A stretch of DNA of 64,000 nt, from assembly GCF_030758295.1 (NCBI RefSeq), contig NZ_CP132335.1, positions 1 to 64,000 on the forward strand, in the 5' to 3' direction. Numbering within the stretch: the stretch's first letter is position 1; the number at the start of each line of letters is the position of its first letter. Source of the DNA: Pararhizobium sp. IMCC21322 (GTDB lineage Bacteria > Pseudomonadota > Alphaproteobacteria > Rhizobiales > GCA-2746425). The notes beneath the pieces are model-generated. The model did no database searches. It was not told the DNA's origin and worked only from the letters and a program-made list of their open reading frames with translations. Shown in pieces: positions 54,827 to 62,803 of the stretch. Position numbers and translations under genes: made by a program.

Positions 54827-55591
54827 ATGAAAACTGTTCTCTCGCTCTCAGTCTCGATATCTGTATTAGCTGCCTGCTCATCCTGGGCCGAAGGTGAATA
54901 CGGCAACGATCATGCCCTTCAACAGAAAGGGGCTATTCTCTCGCCGGAGGACGCCAGCCAGATTGCGTCCTTTGACATTCTTGCTGCGCATGCGCACCGT
55001 ACCGGCAATGTTGTGACGTTTCACATGACAACAGCTGGTGTGGCCGGAGCAGATCAGCCTGATCCCGCTGGCGCCGTAGGTGGCGCACCAGTGTGGTCCT
55101 ATGTCTGGCCCACCTCGCTTGACCCGGCATCCATCGGCTTTGAAGGCGGCACAGGCATCCTGGCAATGGCTGCAACAAGTCATCCCGATTTCGATGACAC
55201 ACCTTTGTATGATGAAAGCGGGGACGGAGACCCTGAAAATGACGGGCTGTTGTGGCACAGTCACTGGGTTGTTCTGACACCAACCGAAGCGTGTGGACCC
55301 GGAGCATTGGCCGTTCGCGATATCCCGGAAGGGACCAGCCCGCGTTTGCCGGCGACATGGCCTGGTTTCCCAATTTTCTTGGATAGTCCGGGTTTCACCC
55401 CCCTGTTTGATGGTCCCGAAATCAAGATCAATGCCGGGTTTGCAAGTGACGTGAATTTGGCTGGTATCAACTATGATGGCGTCACGTCTGCCTTGCGGGT
55501 CAATGCAAACATCCACGCGCCATTACTTTGCGTCACAGATGTCTTTGACGTGGCATCGGGTGATCTGTCGCTGCCAGGCGTTATAAATTGA
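54827..55591 (+). CDS. Secreted protein of unknown function under MarR operator
   Basis: 254 residues. The N-terminus (VLSLSVSISVLAACSSWAEG) is an export signal, possibly lipoprotein because of LAAC. The mature part contains AGGADQ-like blocks with many Asp, Pro and Gly, YVWPTSLDPASIGFEGGTGI, DESGDGDPENDGLLWHSHWV and two later cysteines (EACGPG, LLCVTD). HSHW could bind metal. I do not recognise the family. It shares the MarR operator and is followed by the redoxin gene. Confidence 0.75.
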   Translation: MKTVLSLSVSISVLAACSSWAEGEYGNDHALQQKGAILSPEDASQIASFDILAAHAHRTGNVVTFHMTTAGVAGADQPDPAGAVGGAPVWSYVWPTSLDPASIGFEGGTGILAMAATSHPDFDDTPLYDESGDGDPENDGLLWHSHWVVLTPTEACGPGALAVRDIPEGTSPRLPATWPGFPIFLDSPGFTPLFDGPEIKINAGFASDVNLAGINYDGVTSALRVNANIHAPLLCVTDVFDVASGDLSLPGVIN

Positions 55592-55648
55592 GCCCGGTTC
55601 GGGGCCGTACCGGGTGCGGCCCCATTCATGTTTGAGAAAGTGAAATCG

Positions 55649-56173
55649 ATGTCGGCCCCTGAGTTACAGATATCCCAGTGGTTTAATACAAAAACGCCAC
55701 CAACGCTTGCCGGTCTGCGCGGCAAGGTAGTCATTCTGGAAGCGTTTCAAATGCTGTGCCCGGGATGCGTGATGCACGGGTTACCTCTGGCACAACGGGT
55801 GCGTAGCGCGTTTTCTGAAAGTGCGGTTGAAGTCATCGGACTCCACACAGTGTTCGAGCATCACGCTGCAATGACACCTGTTTCTCTCGAGGCGTTCTTG
55901 CACGAATATCGCATAACGTTCCCAGTAGGTGTTGATGCGGCTGGTGACGGGGCATCGCCCAAGACGATGACAGCATTCCAAATGCGCGGCACACCAAGCA
56001 TGTTGCTGATCGATAAATTCGGAGAACTTCGTGCACACCATTTTGGCGAAGTATCCGAACTTCTTTTGGGCGCAGAGATTGCAACTCTGATTAAGGAACA
56101 AACCCCTGAAACAGAGGCATTGGAACTCGCCCCCCTTGTTGGTCAAACATGCAGCACTGAGGGTTGTCGTTAA
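55649..56173 (+). CDS. Thioredoxin-fold protein with CPGC motif (redoxin/TlpA-like)
   Basis: 174 residues from 55649. After an ELQISQWFNT lead, VVILEAFQMLCPGCVMHGLP holds the redox motif CPGC, FPVGVDAAGDGASPKTMTAF and RGTPSMLLIDKFGELRAHHF the cis-proline region. No signal peptide, so cytoplasmic. The last residues TCSTEGCR bring two more cysteines. It follows the secreted protein gene by about 55 bases, with a hairpin between them, and is presumably under the same MarR control. Confidence 0.8.
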   Translation: MSAPELQISQWFNTKTPPTLAGLRGKVVILEAFQMLCPGCVMHGLPLAQRVRSAFSESAVEVIGLHTVFEHHAAMTPVSLEAFLHEYRITFPVGVDAAGDGASPKTMTAFQMRGTPSMLLIDKFGELRAHHFGEVSELLLGAEIATLIKEQTPETEALELAPLVGQTCSTEGCR

Positions 56174-56181
56174 GGGCCCCA

Positions 56182-56336
56182 TAATCAGCGGCCAGTTTCA
56201 GAAACAGATCAAAACCGATTTCTTCCACGTCGCAATATTCGGCTTCGGCATCCGCACCGATTTCACGCCAGCAGACATCGACCAAAGCGCGGAAAATGCA
56301 GTGCAGACGTTTTTGCGGGCTTATCGGGCACGGTGA
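56182..56336 (+). pseudogene. TetR-family C-terminal fragment (remnant 1)
   Basis: The plus-strand reading SGQFQKQIKTDFFHVAIFGF, then FTPADIDQSAENAVQTFLRA, matches the end of TetR/AcrR regulators of the type with a GxFxxAxxG helix and DIxxSxxxAVxTFL. No N-terminal DNA-binding part is present; it begins right after the redoxin stop. The same sequence, also decayed, recurs at 57355-57501, so one is likely a duplicate of the other. Confidence 0.65.
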
Positions 56337-56488
56337 ATTCGGGGCGATCAACCCACTGTAAAAAAACCACTGTAAAAAACCACCGCCAACAGCTTTCCGC
56401 AAACCTGATTTGGACAACAAAAGCTCGACTTCGAAGCTGGCGGTCTGTATCGAAATCACATCATGGTACCGGCCAATTGGAGATTTGT

Positions 56489-57091
56489 GTGAAGAATATC
56501 GTTTTTGACATCGGCAATGTATTGATTGCATGGGATGCACATGCCGCGTTCCGCGAAGCTTTTCCAGATGATGCGACGATTGACCGGTTTTTTGCCGAGG
56601 TCGGCTTTTACGAATGGAATTTGGAGCAGGACCGAGGCCGGTCGCGCCTGGAAGCCGTGGCTGCAATGAGTGTAACATGGCCTGAACATGCGCCACTCCT
56701 TGATCAGTTTTTTGACCGGTTTCCCGATACCATCCAGAAGAAAATCAGTGGCAGCTGGCAGGTTTTGGATGATCTGAAAATATCAGGGCACCGGATATTC
56801 GGTTTGACCAATTGGGGCGCGGAAACCTGGCCCATGACAAAACAGGTCCATCCCGAATTGAACAACATCTTTGAAGATGTCGTCGTGTCAGGCCATGAAA
56901 AACTGATTAAACCTGATCGCCGCATATATGAGGTGCTGACAGTCCGAAATAATCTGCGTCCTGATGAGTGCCTGTTTATCGACGACAGCCCCAAAAATGT
57001 CGAAGGGGCCCAAATCGCAGGCTGGCAAGCACTGCATTTCACCGGGCCAGATGAATTACGCAAATCCTTGAAGGAAATGGGACTGTTGTGA
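56489..57091 (+). CDS. HAD-superfamily hydrolase
   Basis: 200 residues from a GTG at 56489 with GGAG six bases upstream. VFDIGNVLIAWD replaces the DxDxT motif I: the nucleophile Asp is present but the second Asp position reads Asn, as in haloacid-dehalogenase-like subfamily I members related to phosphoglycolate phosphatase-like and YihX enzymes. Motif II is GLTNWG, motif III K in KLIKPDRRIYE, motif IV ECLFIDDSPKNVEGA. The substrate is unknown. It sits between two TetR-tail fragments. Confidence 0.87.
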   Translation: MKNIVFDIGNVLIAWDAHAAFREAFPDDATIDRFFAEVGFYEWNLEQDRGRSRLEAVAAMSVTWPEHAPLLDQFFDRFPDTIQKKISGSWQVLDDLKISGHRIFGLTNWGAETWPMTKQVHPELNNIFEDVVVSGHEKLIKPDRRIYEVLTVRNNLRPDECLFIDDSPKNVEGAQIAGWQALHFTGPDELRKSLKEMGLL

Positions 57092-57109
57092 TCCGGGGCT
57101 GGCACATGG

Positions 57110-57501
57110 ATGATTGCGAAAAATGGCACGCTGAAAGATAACCTACGCGCCATCGCCAGAACCATCGGTGAGACTTTTACATCGCCGATCCTGTCCAACC
57201 TGTATCTATGGGCCATCGCCGAAGCCAACTGCTTCCCCGAAATCGGCCGCACCTTCTATGAATTAGGCCCGCAGACCGGGGTGAAATTCTGATGGCCACA
57301 ATCCTGCAGAAACATATCGACGCTGGCGAACTCGCCATAGGCGACGTGCCCTTGGCCGCGCGCCAGTTTCAGGAATTGATCACAGCCGATCTCTTCCACG
57401 TCGCAGCCTTTGGCATCTGCATCGGTTTTACGCGAGCTGACATAGGCTAAAGCGCGGAGAATGCAACGCAGACAGCTTTGCGGGTTTTTTGGGTGCGTTG
57501 A
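57110..57501 (+). pseudogene. TetR-family C-terminal domain with frameshift and nonsense codon (remnant 2)
   Basis: The first frame reads NLRAIARTIGETFTSPILSN and IAEANCFPEIGRTFYELGPQ, the ligand-domain pattern of TetR/AcrR regulators, then stops at TGATGG near 57290. The match continues in another frame: LQKHIDAGELAIGD, ARQFQELITADLFHVAAFGI, DIG-stop-SAENATQTALRVF. The inner stop is TAA where the other copy has CAA. The DNA-binding half is absent. Clearly a decayed gene. Confidence 0.75.
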
Positions 57502-57642
57502 GAGTCAGGCGGCAGTCAAAATTTGAGCCAACAGCCAACAGTTACAAACAACATCTTGACTGACGGTTGGTAAACGTAAACGGGTAGCGGACGTTATTTG
57601 ATCTGAGGTGAGAGACCCAGTATTAGGAAGTTACGACGGTAT

Positions 57643-58671
57643 TTACCTGAGTCTTTTATAATCGGGGTACACTGGTAGTTGCTCAGAGAGTAAAGCCGTG
57701 TGCTCTGAATGCTTGCATGTCGGATGAGCAAGGTGCTGAATTAGGTTCCATTTTTGTGGCAATCGTCGGAAGCCAATCCCAAAAAATTTGCGAATTAGCT
57801 TCGTCAGTCCACCGTTTCTTTTGCTTTCTTTGGGATCGTTGGAACTGTTTATGCCAGAGAGAATTTTGTGCAATTCTGCTGCGGGAAATCGGAGTTCTAT
57901 TTCGGCTTTTTCTGCCGAAACCATTAGTTCTTCAAGCGCGGTGGCAAGTGCATGCGCGCTAAGAGAACTGTCCGCACTGTCTCCACCGACATCCGAGTGC
58001 TCACCAGGAAACCAAACACACTTCCTTGTATTTAGCATGTTGAGAGTGCGAAATGATGCCGTTCTGTCACTTGTAGAGTCTGCGTTTCTCGCCGAAGTGG
58101 CCAATTCCAACTTACTTCTGGCCGTACTCGATGCTGAGTAGCTATCGGATGAAAAACGAAATCTTCGCTCTCCGTATGCAAGAAGCTCGACATAATTTTT
58201 AACCCTGGGCTCAAGAAAGGCCTCATGGTTTCTTACGAAAGATCTATGAAATCGCGGCTTTCCCACGACTGGGTCAAAGAGGCACAAAAACTCAATCTGA
58301 GCGTCTATCGCTCCATAAATCCCATACCTACGTGCCGCGGCAATGAAGCTTTCCTTCGAGGTGATACACATAGCTAGAGTCCTAGCGATCACGGCGCCTC
58401 GCGAATAACCAAAAATATATAGGCGATCGTCATTCTTGAGATCAAGTGCCAAGAGCGTTTCGAATAGGTCCAAAGCCTTGATCTCCAGATTTGGAGCAAA
58501 AACTTTGTCAATCGCTCTAGCACGACTGACTACTCCAACCCCGGACGCATAGTGACTTTCATACCCTGCAGCTCTAGATAGCGAGTGAAGCTTCCCTATA
58601 TTAGTTTCACTAAATATTGTGCAATTGGTCCCGTCGGCAAGAACAAAAACTTTACGCAATCGGGGCCTCAA
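57643..58671 (-). CDS. DUF2235 (T6SS phospholipase Tle1-like) hydrolase
   Basis: 342 residues from a TTG at 58671 that overlaps the previous stop (TTGA). KVFVLADGTNCTIF is the first DUF2235 motif, DDRLYIFGYSRGAVIARTLA has the GxSxG nucleophile elbow, and VWFPGEHSDVGGDSADSSLS the Asp/His region. Such alpha/beta hydrolases include T6SS phospholipase effectors and stand-alone enzymes. No T6SS gene is near. The gene is richer in AT and in rare-looking codons than its neighbours, suggesting transfer. It is the last of three overlapping genes. Confidence 0.85.
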   Translation of the reverse strand: MRPRLRKVFVLADGTNCTIFSETNIGKLHSLSRAAGYESHYASGVGVVSRARAIDKVFAPNLEIKALDLFETLLALDLKNDDRLYIFGYSRGAVIARTLAMCITSKESFIAAARRYGIYGAIDAQIEFLCLFDPVVGKPRFHRSFVRNHEAFLEPRVKNYVELLAYGERRFRFSSDSYSASSTARSKLELATSARNADSTSDRTASFRTLNMLNTRKCVWFPGEHSDVGGDSADSSLSAHALATALEELMVSAEKAEIELRFPAAELHKILSGINSSNDPKESKRNGGLTKLIRKFFGIGFRRLPQKWNLIQHLAHPTCKHSEHTALLSEQLPVYPDYKRLR

Positions 58672-59339
58672 ACTAGGATCAATGTCAAAGTAATAATGGC
58701 CGCCCAAGTAAACGTGACACAGCTTACCGATTTCCAAAGTTTAATCCGCGCCCGATAATGCTCAATCTCCAAACCGAACAGTATCTCTGCATCCATAAAC
58801 GAAAAATAATTGTCGGTAATCTCATCCGTTAACTTGACGAGATCCTGATAATTCGATTTGCGCTCAGACATTTTGGAGCGAGACAAAATTACAAGCCCAC
58901 GCGCTTGCTGCAAATGCTCAAGAAGCTTGCCATACTCGGGGAACTCTTTACGAATAGTTTCTGCGCCAAAGCGAGCATTGAGGTCGTCGGTTTTCTTTTG
59001 ATAAAAATAGACAAGAGCATCTGAAATGTCGTGCTCCGCGTTGGTGATATATTGGTTTGCGGTGACAATCGCGTCATCGAGATTTGGGACGCCGTTTTCA
59101 TCGGTAGGCGATGTATTTGACATAGCCGCCACGAGCATCCTGCCAGCGTAGCGAAGCTCATTAATTGCCGGTGTCACTGCAAGCTGACTGATTTGCTCTG
59201 CACGTTTCAGTTGTCCTTGAACGCCGTTCCATCTCTCCAAGAGAAAGTTGATCTTGGCTTGCTGGTCAGAATTTAGGCTCTGGGGCGCTGGTGGCATTTC
59301 ATCTTCTATGGGATCACTTAAGTTCTGAACCACCGTCAC
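58668..59339 (-). CDS. Helical protein with a C-terminal membrane anchor, partner of DUF2235
   Basis: 223 residues from a GTG at 59339 with GAGGAAG upstream. Almost wholly helical and charged (SDQQAKINFLLERWNGVQGQ, LKRAEQISQLAVTPAINELR, EHDISDALVYFYQKKTDDLN), ending in one membrane helix at about 202-222 (VTFTWAAIITLTLILV), so a tail-anchored protein facing the cytoplasm. I do not recognise the family. Overlap with both neighbours indicates a fixed functional unit; it could dock or restrain the hydrolase at the membrane. Confidence 0.75.
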   Translation of the reverse strand: MTVVQNLSDPIEDEMPPAPQSLNSDQQAKINFLLERWNGVQGQLKRAEQISQLAVTPAINELRYAGRMLVAAMSNTSPTDENGVPNLDDAIVTANQYITNAEHDISDALVYFYQKKTDDLNARFGAETIRKEFPEYGKLLEHLQQARGLVILSRSKMSERKSNYQDLVKLTDEITDNYFSFMDAEILFGLEIEHYRARIKLWKSVSCVTFTWAAIITLTLILV

Positions 59340-59508
59340 CGACTTCCTCTAGTTGCAGCAGCACGCTACCACGGCTCAAAGAAGAAATGACACCTTTTGC
59401 GCGATTCCTATCGGCTTCCAAAACCTGCTGTTTAAGCTTCAAGCGCCTACGATCCATAGGTTTTCCAGACATTGCGAACGCGATATCATCCAAAAACTCT
59501 CTAATCAT
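59314..59508 (-). CDS. Small helical protein, first gene of the DUF2235 operon
   Basis: 64 residues: MIREFLDDIAFAMSGKP, then MDRRRLKLKQQVLEADRNRA, a basic helix, and an acidic end LQLEEVGDGGSELK. No recognised domain. AGGAA lies before the ATG at 59508, right after a small hairpin, and the stop lies 26 bases inside the next gene. The overlap and ribosome site make it real; a regulatory or antitoxin-like role is only a guess. Confidence 0.6.
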   Translation of the reverse strand: MIREFLDDIAFAMSGKPMDRRRLKLKQQVLEADRNRAKGVISSLSRGSVLLQLEEVGDGGSELK

Positions 59509-59911
59509 ATCTAAATTTCCTACCGGCTTCGGTAGTACTGGCCCCTATCTATGAGTCCGAACAACGCCCAAAAGCCCACTTACCGCATTTGGCGGTAGGA
59601 AGTTGCAATGCTTTGCGACAGGATCGCTCTAATATGTTATCAATTGCTAAATGAAAAGCCCTATCACTCCCCCAAACAAGGTTTTTCTTTATCTCATTGT
59701 GCGAATCATATTGGTAAAAGTACAAAAAAATCAAGAGATAGTTAGTCGGCTCGCCAGAATTATCGTTAAAACCTGCATTGCGAACGGCAACTGAGGGCCG
59801 GACAATTTATATTACGGCCTCCCCACCAAACACCCCCACCCCTTGCAAAAACCCACCAAATGTGGTGCAGACGCCCTCAATCATTTGAAAACGCCACAAA
59901 AGACAAAAACC
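59509..59911. other. AT-rich intergenic region between the DUF2235 operon and efp
   Basis: About 400 bases without a gene I can support. It should carry the divergent promoters. Two small dyads share the TACCG sequence: CTACCG-GCTT-CGGTAG (59520-59535) and TACCGC-ATTTG-GCGGTA (59581-59597). Confidence 0.5.
59520..59535 (-). promoter_or_regulatory. Hairpin abutting the ribosome site of the DUF2235 operon
   Basis: On the coding strand CTACCG-AAGC-CGGTAG is followed directly by GAAAT and, 12 bases after the stem, by the ATG at 59508. The end of the 3' arm overlaps the likely Shine-Dalgarno TAGGAA, so folding would hide it. A second dyad lies 46 bases upstream. Confidence 0.45.
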
Positions 59912-60475
59912 ATGAAAATCAACGGTAATGAAATTCGCCCCGGCAATGTGATCGAGCATCAGAATACGATCTGGGCTGCGGTCAAGGTTCAGCATGTCAA
60001 ACCCGGCAAGGGCGGCGCGTTTGCGCAGGTGGAACTGAAAAACCTGCTGGATGGCCGTAAGCTGAATGAGCGGTTCCGCTCGGCAGCAACGGTGGAGCGG
60101 ATACGCCTGGAGCAGAAGGACTTTCAGTTCCTCTATGCGGAAGGCGATATGCTGGTGTTCATGGACACAACAACTTACGAGCAGTTGGAATTGCAGGCCG
60201 AATTTGTCGGCGACCGCGCCGTGTTCCTGCAGGACGGCATGCAGGTGACCGTGGAAATGTATGAAGAGCGCCCCATTGGTGTGGCATTGCCCGATCAGGT
60301 GACGCTGGAAGTGTCCGAAACCGAGCCCGCGCTCAAGGGTCAGACCATCTCATCCTCCTACAAACCAGCGATTATGGATAATGGTGCACGCGTTATGGTG
60401 CCGCCTTTCATCACCGTCGGTGAGCGCATTGTGGTGGATACCAATGAGCTGATTTATCTGCGACGCGGCGAGTAG
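59912..60475 (+). CDS. efp: Elongation factor P
   Basis: 187 residues, three beta-barrel domains. [20 protein letters not shown] starts the protein; [20 protein letters not shown] has the lysine at the tip of domain I that is modified in many bacteria; [20 protein letters not shown] and [20 protein letters not shown] end it. It relieves ribosome stalling at polyproline. No epmA/epmB is seen nearby. Eleven bases before the inositol-monophosphatase-like gene. Confidence 0.96.
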   Translation: MKINGNEIRPGNVIEHQNTIWAAVKVQHVKPGKGGAFAQVELKNLLDGRKLNERFRSAATVERIRLEQKDFQFLYAEGDMLVFMDTTTYEQLELQAEFVGDRAVFLQDGMQVTVEMYEERPIGVALPDQVTLEVSETEPALKGQTISSSYKPAIMDNGARVMVPPFITVGERIVVDTNELIYLRRGE

Positions 60476-60486
60476 GGTTTTCAGGC

Positions 60487-61278
60487 ATGGCACGTAGTGC
60501 ACTTCTAAACGTCATGGTTCAGGCCGCCACCAAGGCAGGCCGCAGCCTCACCCGCGATTTTGGCGAGGTGGAACAGCTTCAGGTTTCCGTCAAGGGACCG
60601 GGGGATTTTGTCTCCGCAGCCGACACAAAGGCTGAAGAGATCATTGTTGAATCCCTGCAGAAATCCCGTCCCGATTGGGGCTTTCTTCTGGAAGAAGGCG
60701 GCGAGATCAAAGGCAGCGATCCACTGCATCGCTGGATTGTCGATCCGCTGGACGGCACCACCAATTTCCTCCATTCACTGCCCATCTTTGCCGTTTCCAT
60801 TGGCCTGGAGCGGCAGGGTCAGATGGTGGCCGGTGTGATTTATAACCCGATTACCGAAGAATTGTTTACCGCCGAAAAAGGCAGTGGCGCTTTCATGAAT
60901 GACCGGCGCATGCGCGTCGCCGCCCGTCGCAAATTGGCCGATGCCGCGCTGTGTACCGCCATTCCTCATATTGGCAGCAAAACCCTGGGGCGCTATCTGG
61001 AAGAGGCGAAGATCGCCTGTGCCAATGCCGCCGCCGTGCGTGGCCTCGGCTCCGCAGCCGTGAGCCTGGCCTATGTGGCAGCAGGGCGACTGGACGGGTA
61101 TTGGGAACATAATCTCAAACCATGGGATATGGCCGCAGGCATCGTGTTGATCCGCGAAGCGGGCGGATTTTTGAGCGATATATCAGGCGGTGACCGCATG
61201 ATCGAAACCGGCGGCATTATTGCCGGCAATGAAACCATGCGCGAAGCCATCCGCAAAAACATCATTGAGCGGCCCTAG
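60487..61278 (+). CDS. Inositol-monophosphatase family protein (SuhB-like)
   Basis: 263 residues. The metal site is IVDPLDGTTNFLHSLPIFAV, with EEGGEI upstream (first metal glutamate) and KPWDMAAGIVLIREAGGFLS at the end. GSAAVSLAYVAAGRLDGYW is typical of SuhB relatives. It dephosphorylates inositol phosphate or similar, and SuhB also has RNA-related roles in some bacteria. The REP-like array begins seven bases after its stop. Confidence 0.9.
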   Translation: MARSALLNVMVQAATKAGRSLTRDFGEVEQLQVSVKGPGDFVSAADTKAEEIIVESLQKSRPDWGFLLEEGGEIKGSDPLHRWIVDPLDGTTNFLHSLPIFAVSIGLERQGQMVAGVIYNPITEELFTAEKGSGAFMNDRRMRVAARRKLADAALCTAIPHIGSKTLGRYLEEAKIACANAAAVRGLGSAAVSLAYVAAGRLDGYWEHNLKPWDMAAGIVLIREAGGFLSDISGGDRMIETGGIIAGNETMREAIRKNIIERP

Positions 61279-61284
61279 GTCCTT

Positions 61285-62084
61285 TTTGAAGTCATTGCGC
61301 AGGTTTGGCCGCACCGCAAATGGACCCTCGGAACAAGTCCGAGGGTGACGATGGGAGGGTGTTGCAACACCGGCACGAAACTGAATCTGCTGCGATCAGC
61401 TCATGCCACCGCTAAAACCATCAACTTGAGCGATCACCTCATGCCACCCGCACCCGTCATTCTCGGACTTGTTCCGAGAATCCAGGCAACGCACTAACCA
61501 ATTCGCAGATTTGAAATCATCGCGCAGGTTTGGCCGCTCCGCCAGTGGACCCTCGGAACAAGTCCGAGGGTGACGATGGGGATGTGTCGGCCAGACTGAT
61601 TGCACGCCAACACCACATACCACCCGCTCCCGTCATTCTCGGATTTATTCCGAGAATCCAGGCAACACATCAACCAATCCGCATTTTTGAAATCATCGCG
61701 TAGGTTTGGCCGCACCGCAAATGGACCCTCGGAACAAGTCCGAGGGCGACGATGGGGATGTGTCGGCCAGACTGATTGCACGCCAACACCTCATGCCACC
61801 CGCTCCCGTCATTCTCGGATTTATTCCGAGAATCCAGGCAACGCACTAACCAATTCGCAGATTTGAAATCATCGCGCAGGTTTGGCCGCTCCGCCAGTGG
61901 ACCCTCGGAACAAGTCCGAGGGTGACGTTGGGAGGGTGTCGCAACACCGGCACGAAACTGCTGCGGTAATCTCACATCACCGCTCACGCTATTAATTTGA
62001 GCGATCACCTCATGCCACCCGCCACCGTCGTTCTCGGACTTGTTCCGAGAATCCAGGCAACGCCCTAACCAATGCGCATTTTTG
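61285..62084. repeat. Tandem array of paired REP-like hairpins (BIME-like)
   Basis: Four units of about 175-225 bases. Each has a hairpin ACCCTCGGA-ACAAG-TCCGAGGGT (61324, 61549, 61725, 61901) and, later, an oppositely oriented ATTCTCGGA-N5-TCCGAGAAT (61459, 61635, 61811, about 62030). Units 1 and 4 share a longer spacer with CAACACCGGCACGAAACTG; units 2 and 3 share a shorter one with GATGTGTCGGCCAGACTGAT. Loops vary (CTTGT, TTTAT). Dispersed hairpins of this ctcggacttgttccgag type are common in alphaproteobacteria. No gene lies within. Confidence 0.9.
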
Positions 62085-62610
62085 AACCACGCCGCGCAAA
62101 CTCAAGGGCGTGGCGCATGGTGGCGTGTGAAACCGCAATGCAGCCTTCTGTCGGGGTGAAGCCCGTCGCGGCAATGTGGAAGAAAATGGCACTGCCCCCG
62201 CCCGGCCTGCGCGGATGGATATTCTGGTCCAGCACTACAACCACATCATATACTTGATCATCCCGCCACAGCCTCTCATGACTGCCCGCAAAGGGCAGCG
62301 TTATAAGCTGGTTGTAGCGCGCATCACGCGGGTCGTCGCACCAGCCATCCAGCTCCAGCATCGGCCGCATCGGCAACTGGGTGATGGGCTTGGCCAGCCG
62401 GTCCGCCCGGTAAAACCCGCATAGCAGCGTGTAGGCCCCGGCAGGGCTGGCGCCATCGCCTTCGCGCTTTTGGGAGGTGATGCCACTGCGTCCCAGCGCG
62501 CAGCCAAAACTGCGCCCGCCAAACTGCAATTGTCCTGTTGTGGCAGCCCGGTGCATGCACCGCACCTGAAAATCATGCTGCTTCACAGGATCAGGATCGG
62601 AAACCGACAT
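62065..62610 (-). CDS. L,D-transpeptidase-fold protein (YkuD-like)
   Basis: 181 residues from 62610, where AAAGGG precedes the ATG. GGRSFGCALGRSGITSQKRE and GDGASPAGAYTLLCGFYRAD are the early family motifs, and FFHIAATGFTPTEGCIAVS has the histidine and catalytic cysteine, with the TEGCIAVS form of the short non-lipoprotein subfamily. No export signal is evident from this start; the longer frame to 62697 also lacks one. The last five codons (KMRIG) lie in the repeat array, so the natural C-terminus may have been altered. Confidence 0.85.
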   Translation of the reverse strand: MSVSDPDPVKQHDFQVRCMHRAATTGQLQFGGRSFGCALGRSGITSQKREGDGASPAGAYTLLCGFYRADRLAKPITQLPMRPMLELDGWCDDPRDARYNQLITLPFAGSHERLWRDDQVYDVVVVLDQNIHPRRPGGGSAIFFHIAATGFTPTEGCIAVSHATMRHALEFARRGSKMRIG

Positions 62611-62803
62611 AGAAAACCCTTTCCACCCCTTCACGCACCCCTCACAACGATTTGACAAAATGTCACCGCATCCACAGGGCACGCTTGCTTGCGCCATATT
62701 TCAAACAATGTTCTAAGACTGTTAAGCTTTTAACTCAATCGGACGTTTAATTTCCAACAACGCCCGGCTAGTTTCCCTGCCATTTTCGGTGATGAGGCCC
62801 CTG

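Noticed and set aside
59549-59734. A 61-codon minus-strand frame upstream of the DUF2235 operon.
   Set aside because: No ribosome site and no protein-like conservation; it covers the expected promoter.
61285-62084. CRISPR array.
   Set aside because: Unit length near 200 bases, repeats themselves contain opposed hairpins, and the spacers are also repeated; none of this fits CRISPR.
61396-62192. Several short frames in the repeat array with similar translations.
   Set aside because: They resemble each other only because they translate the same DNA repeat.
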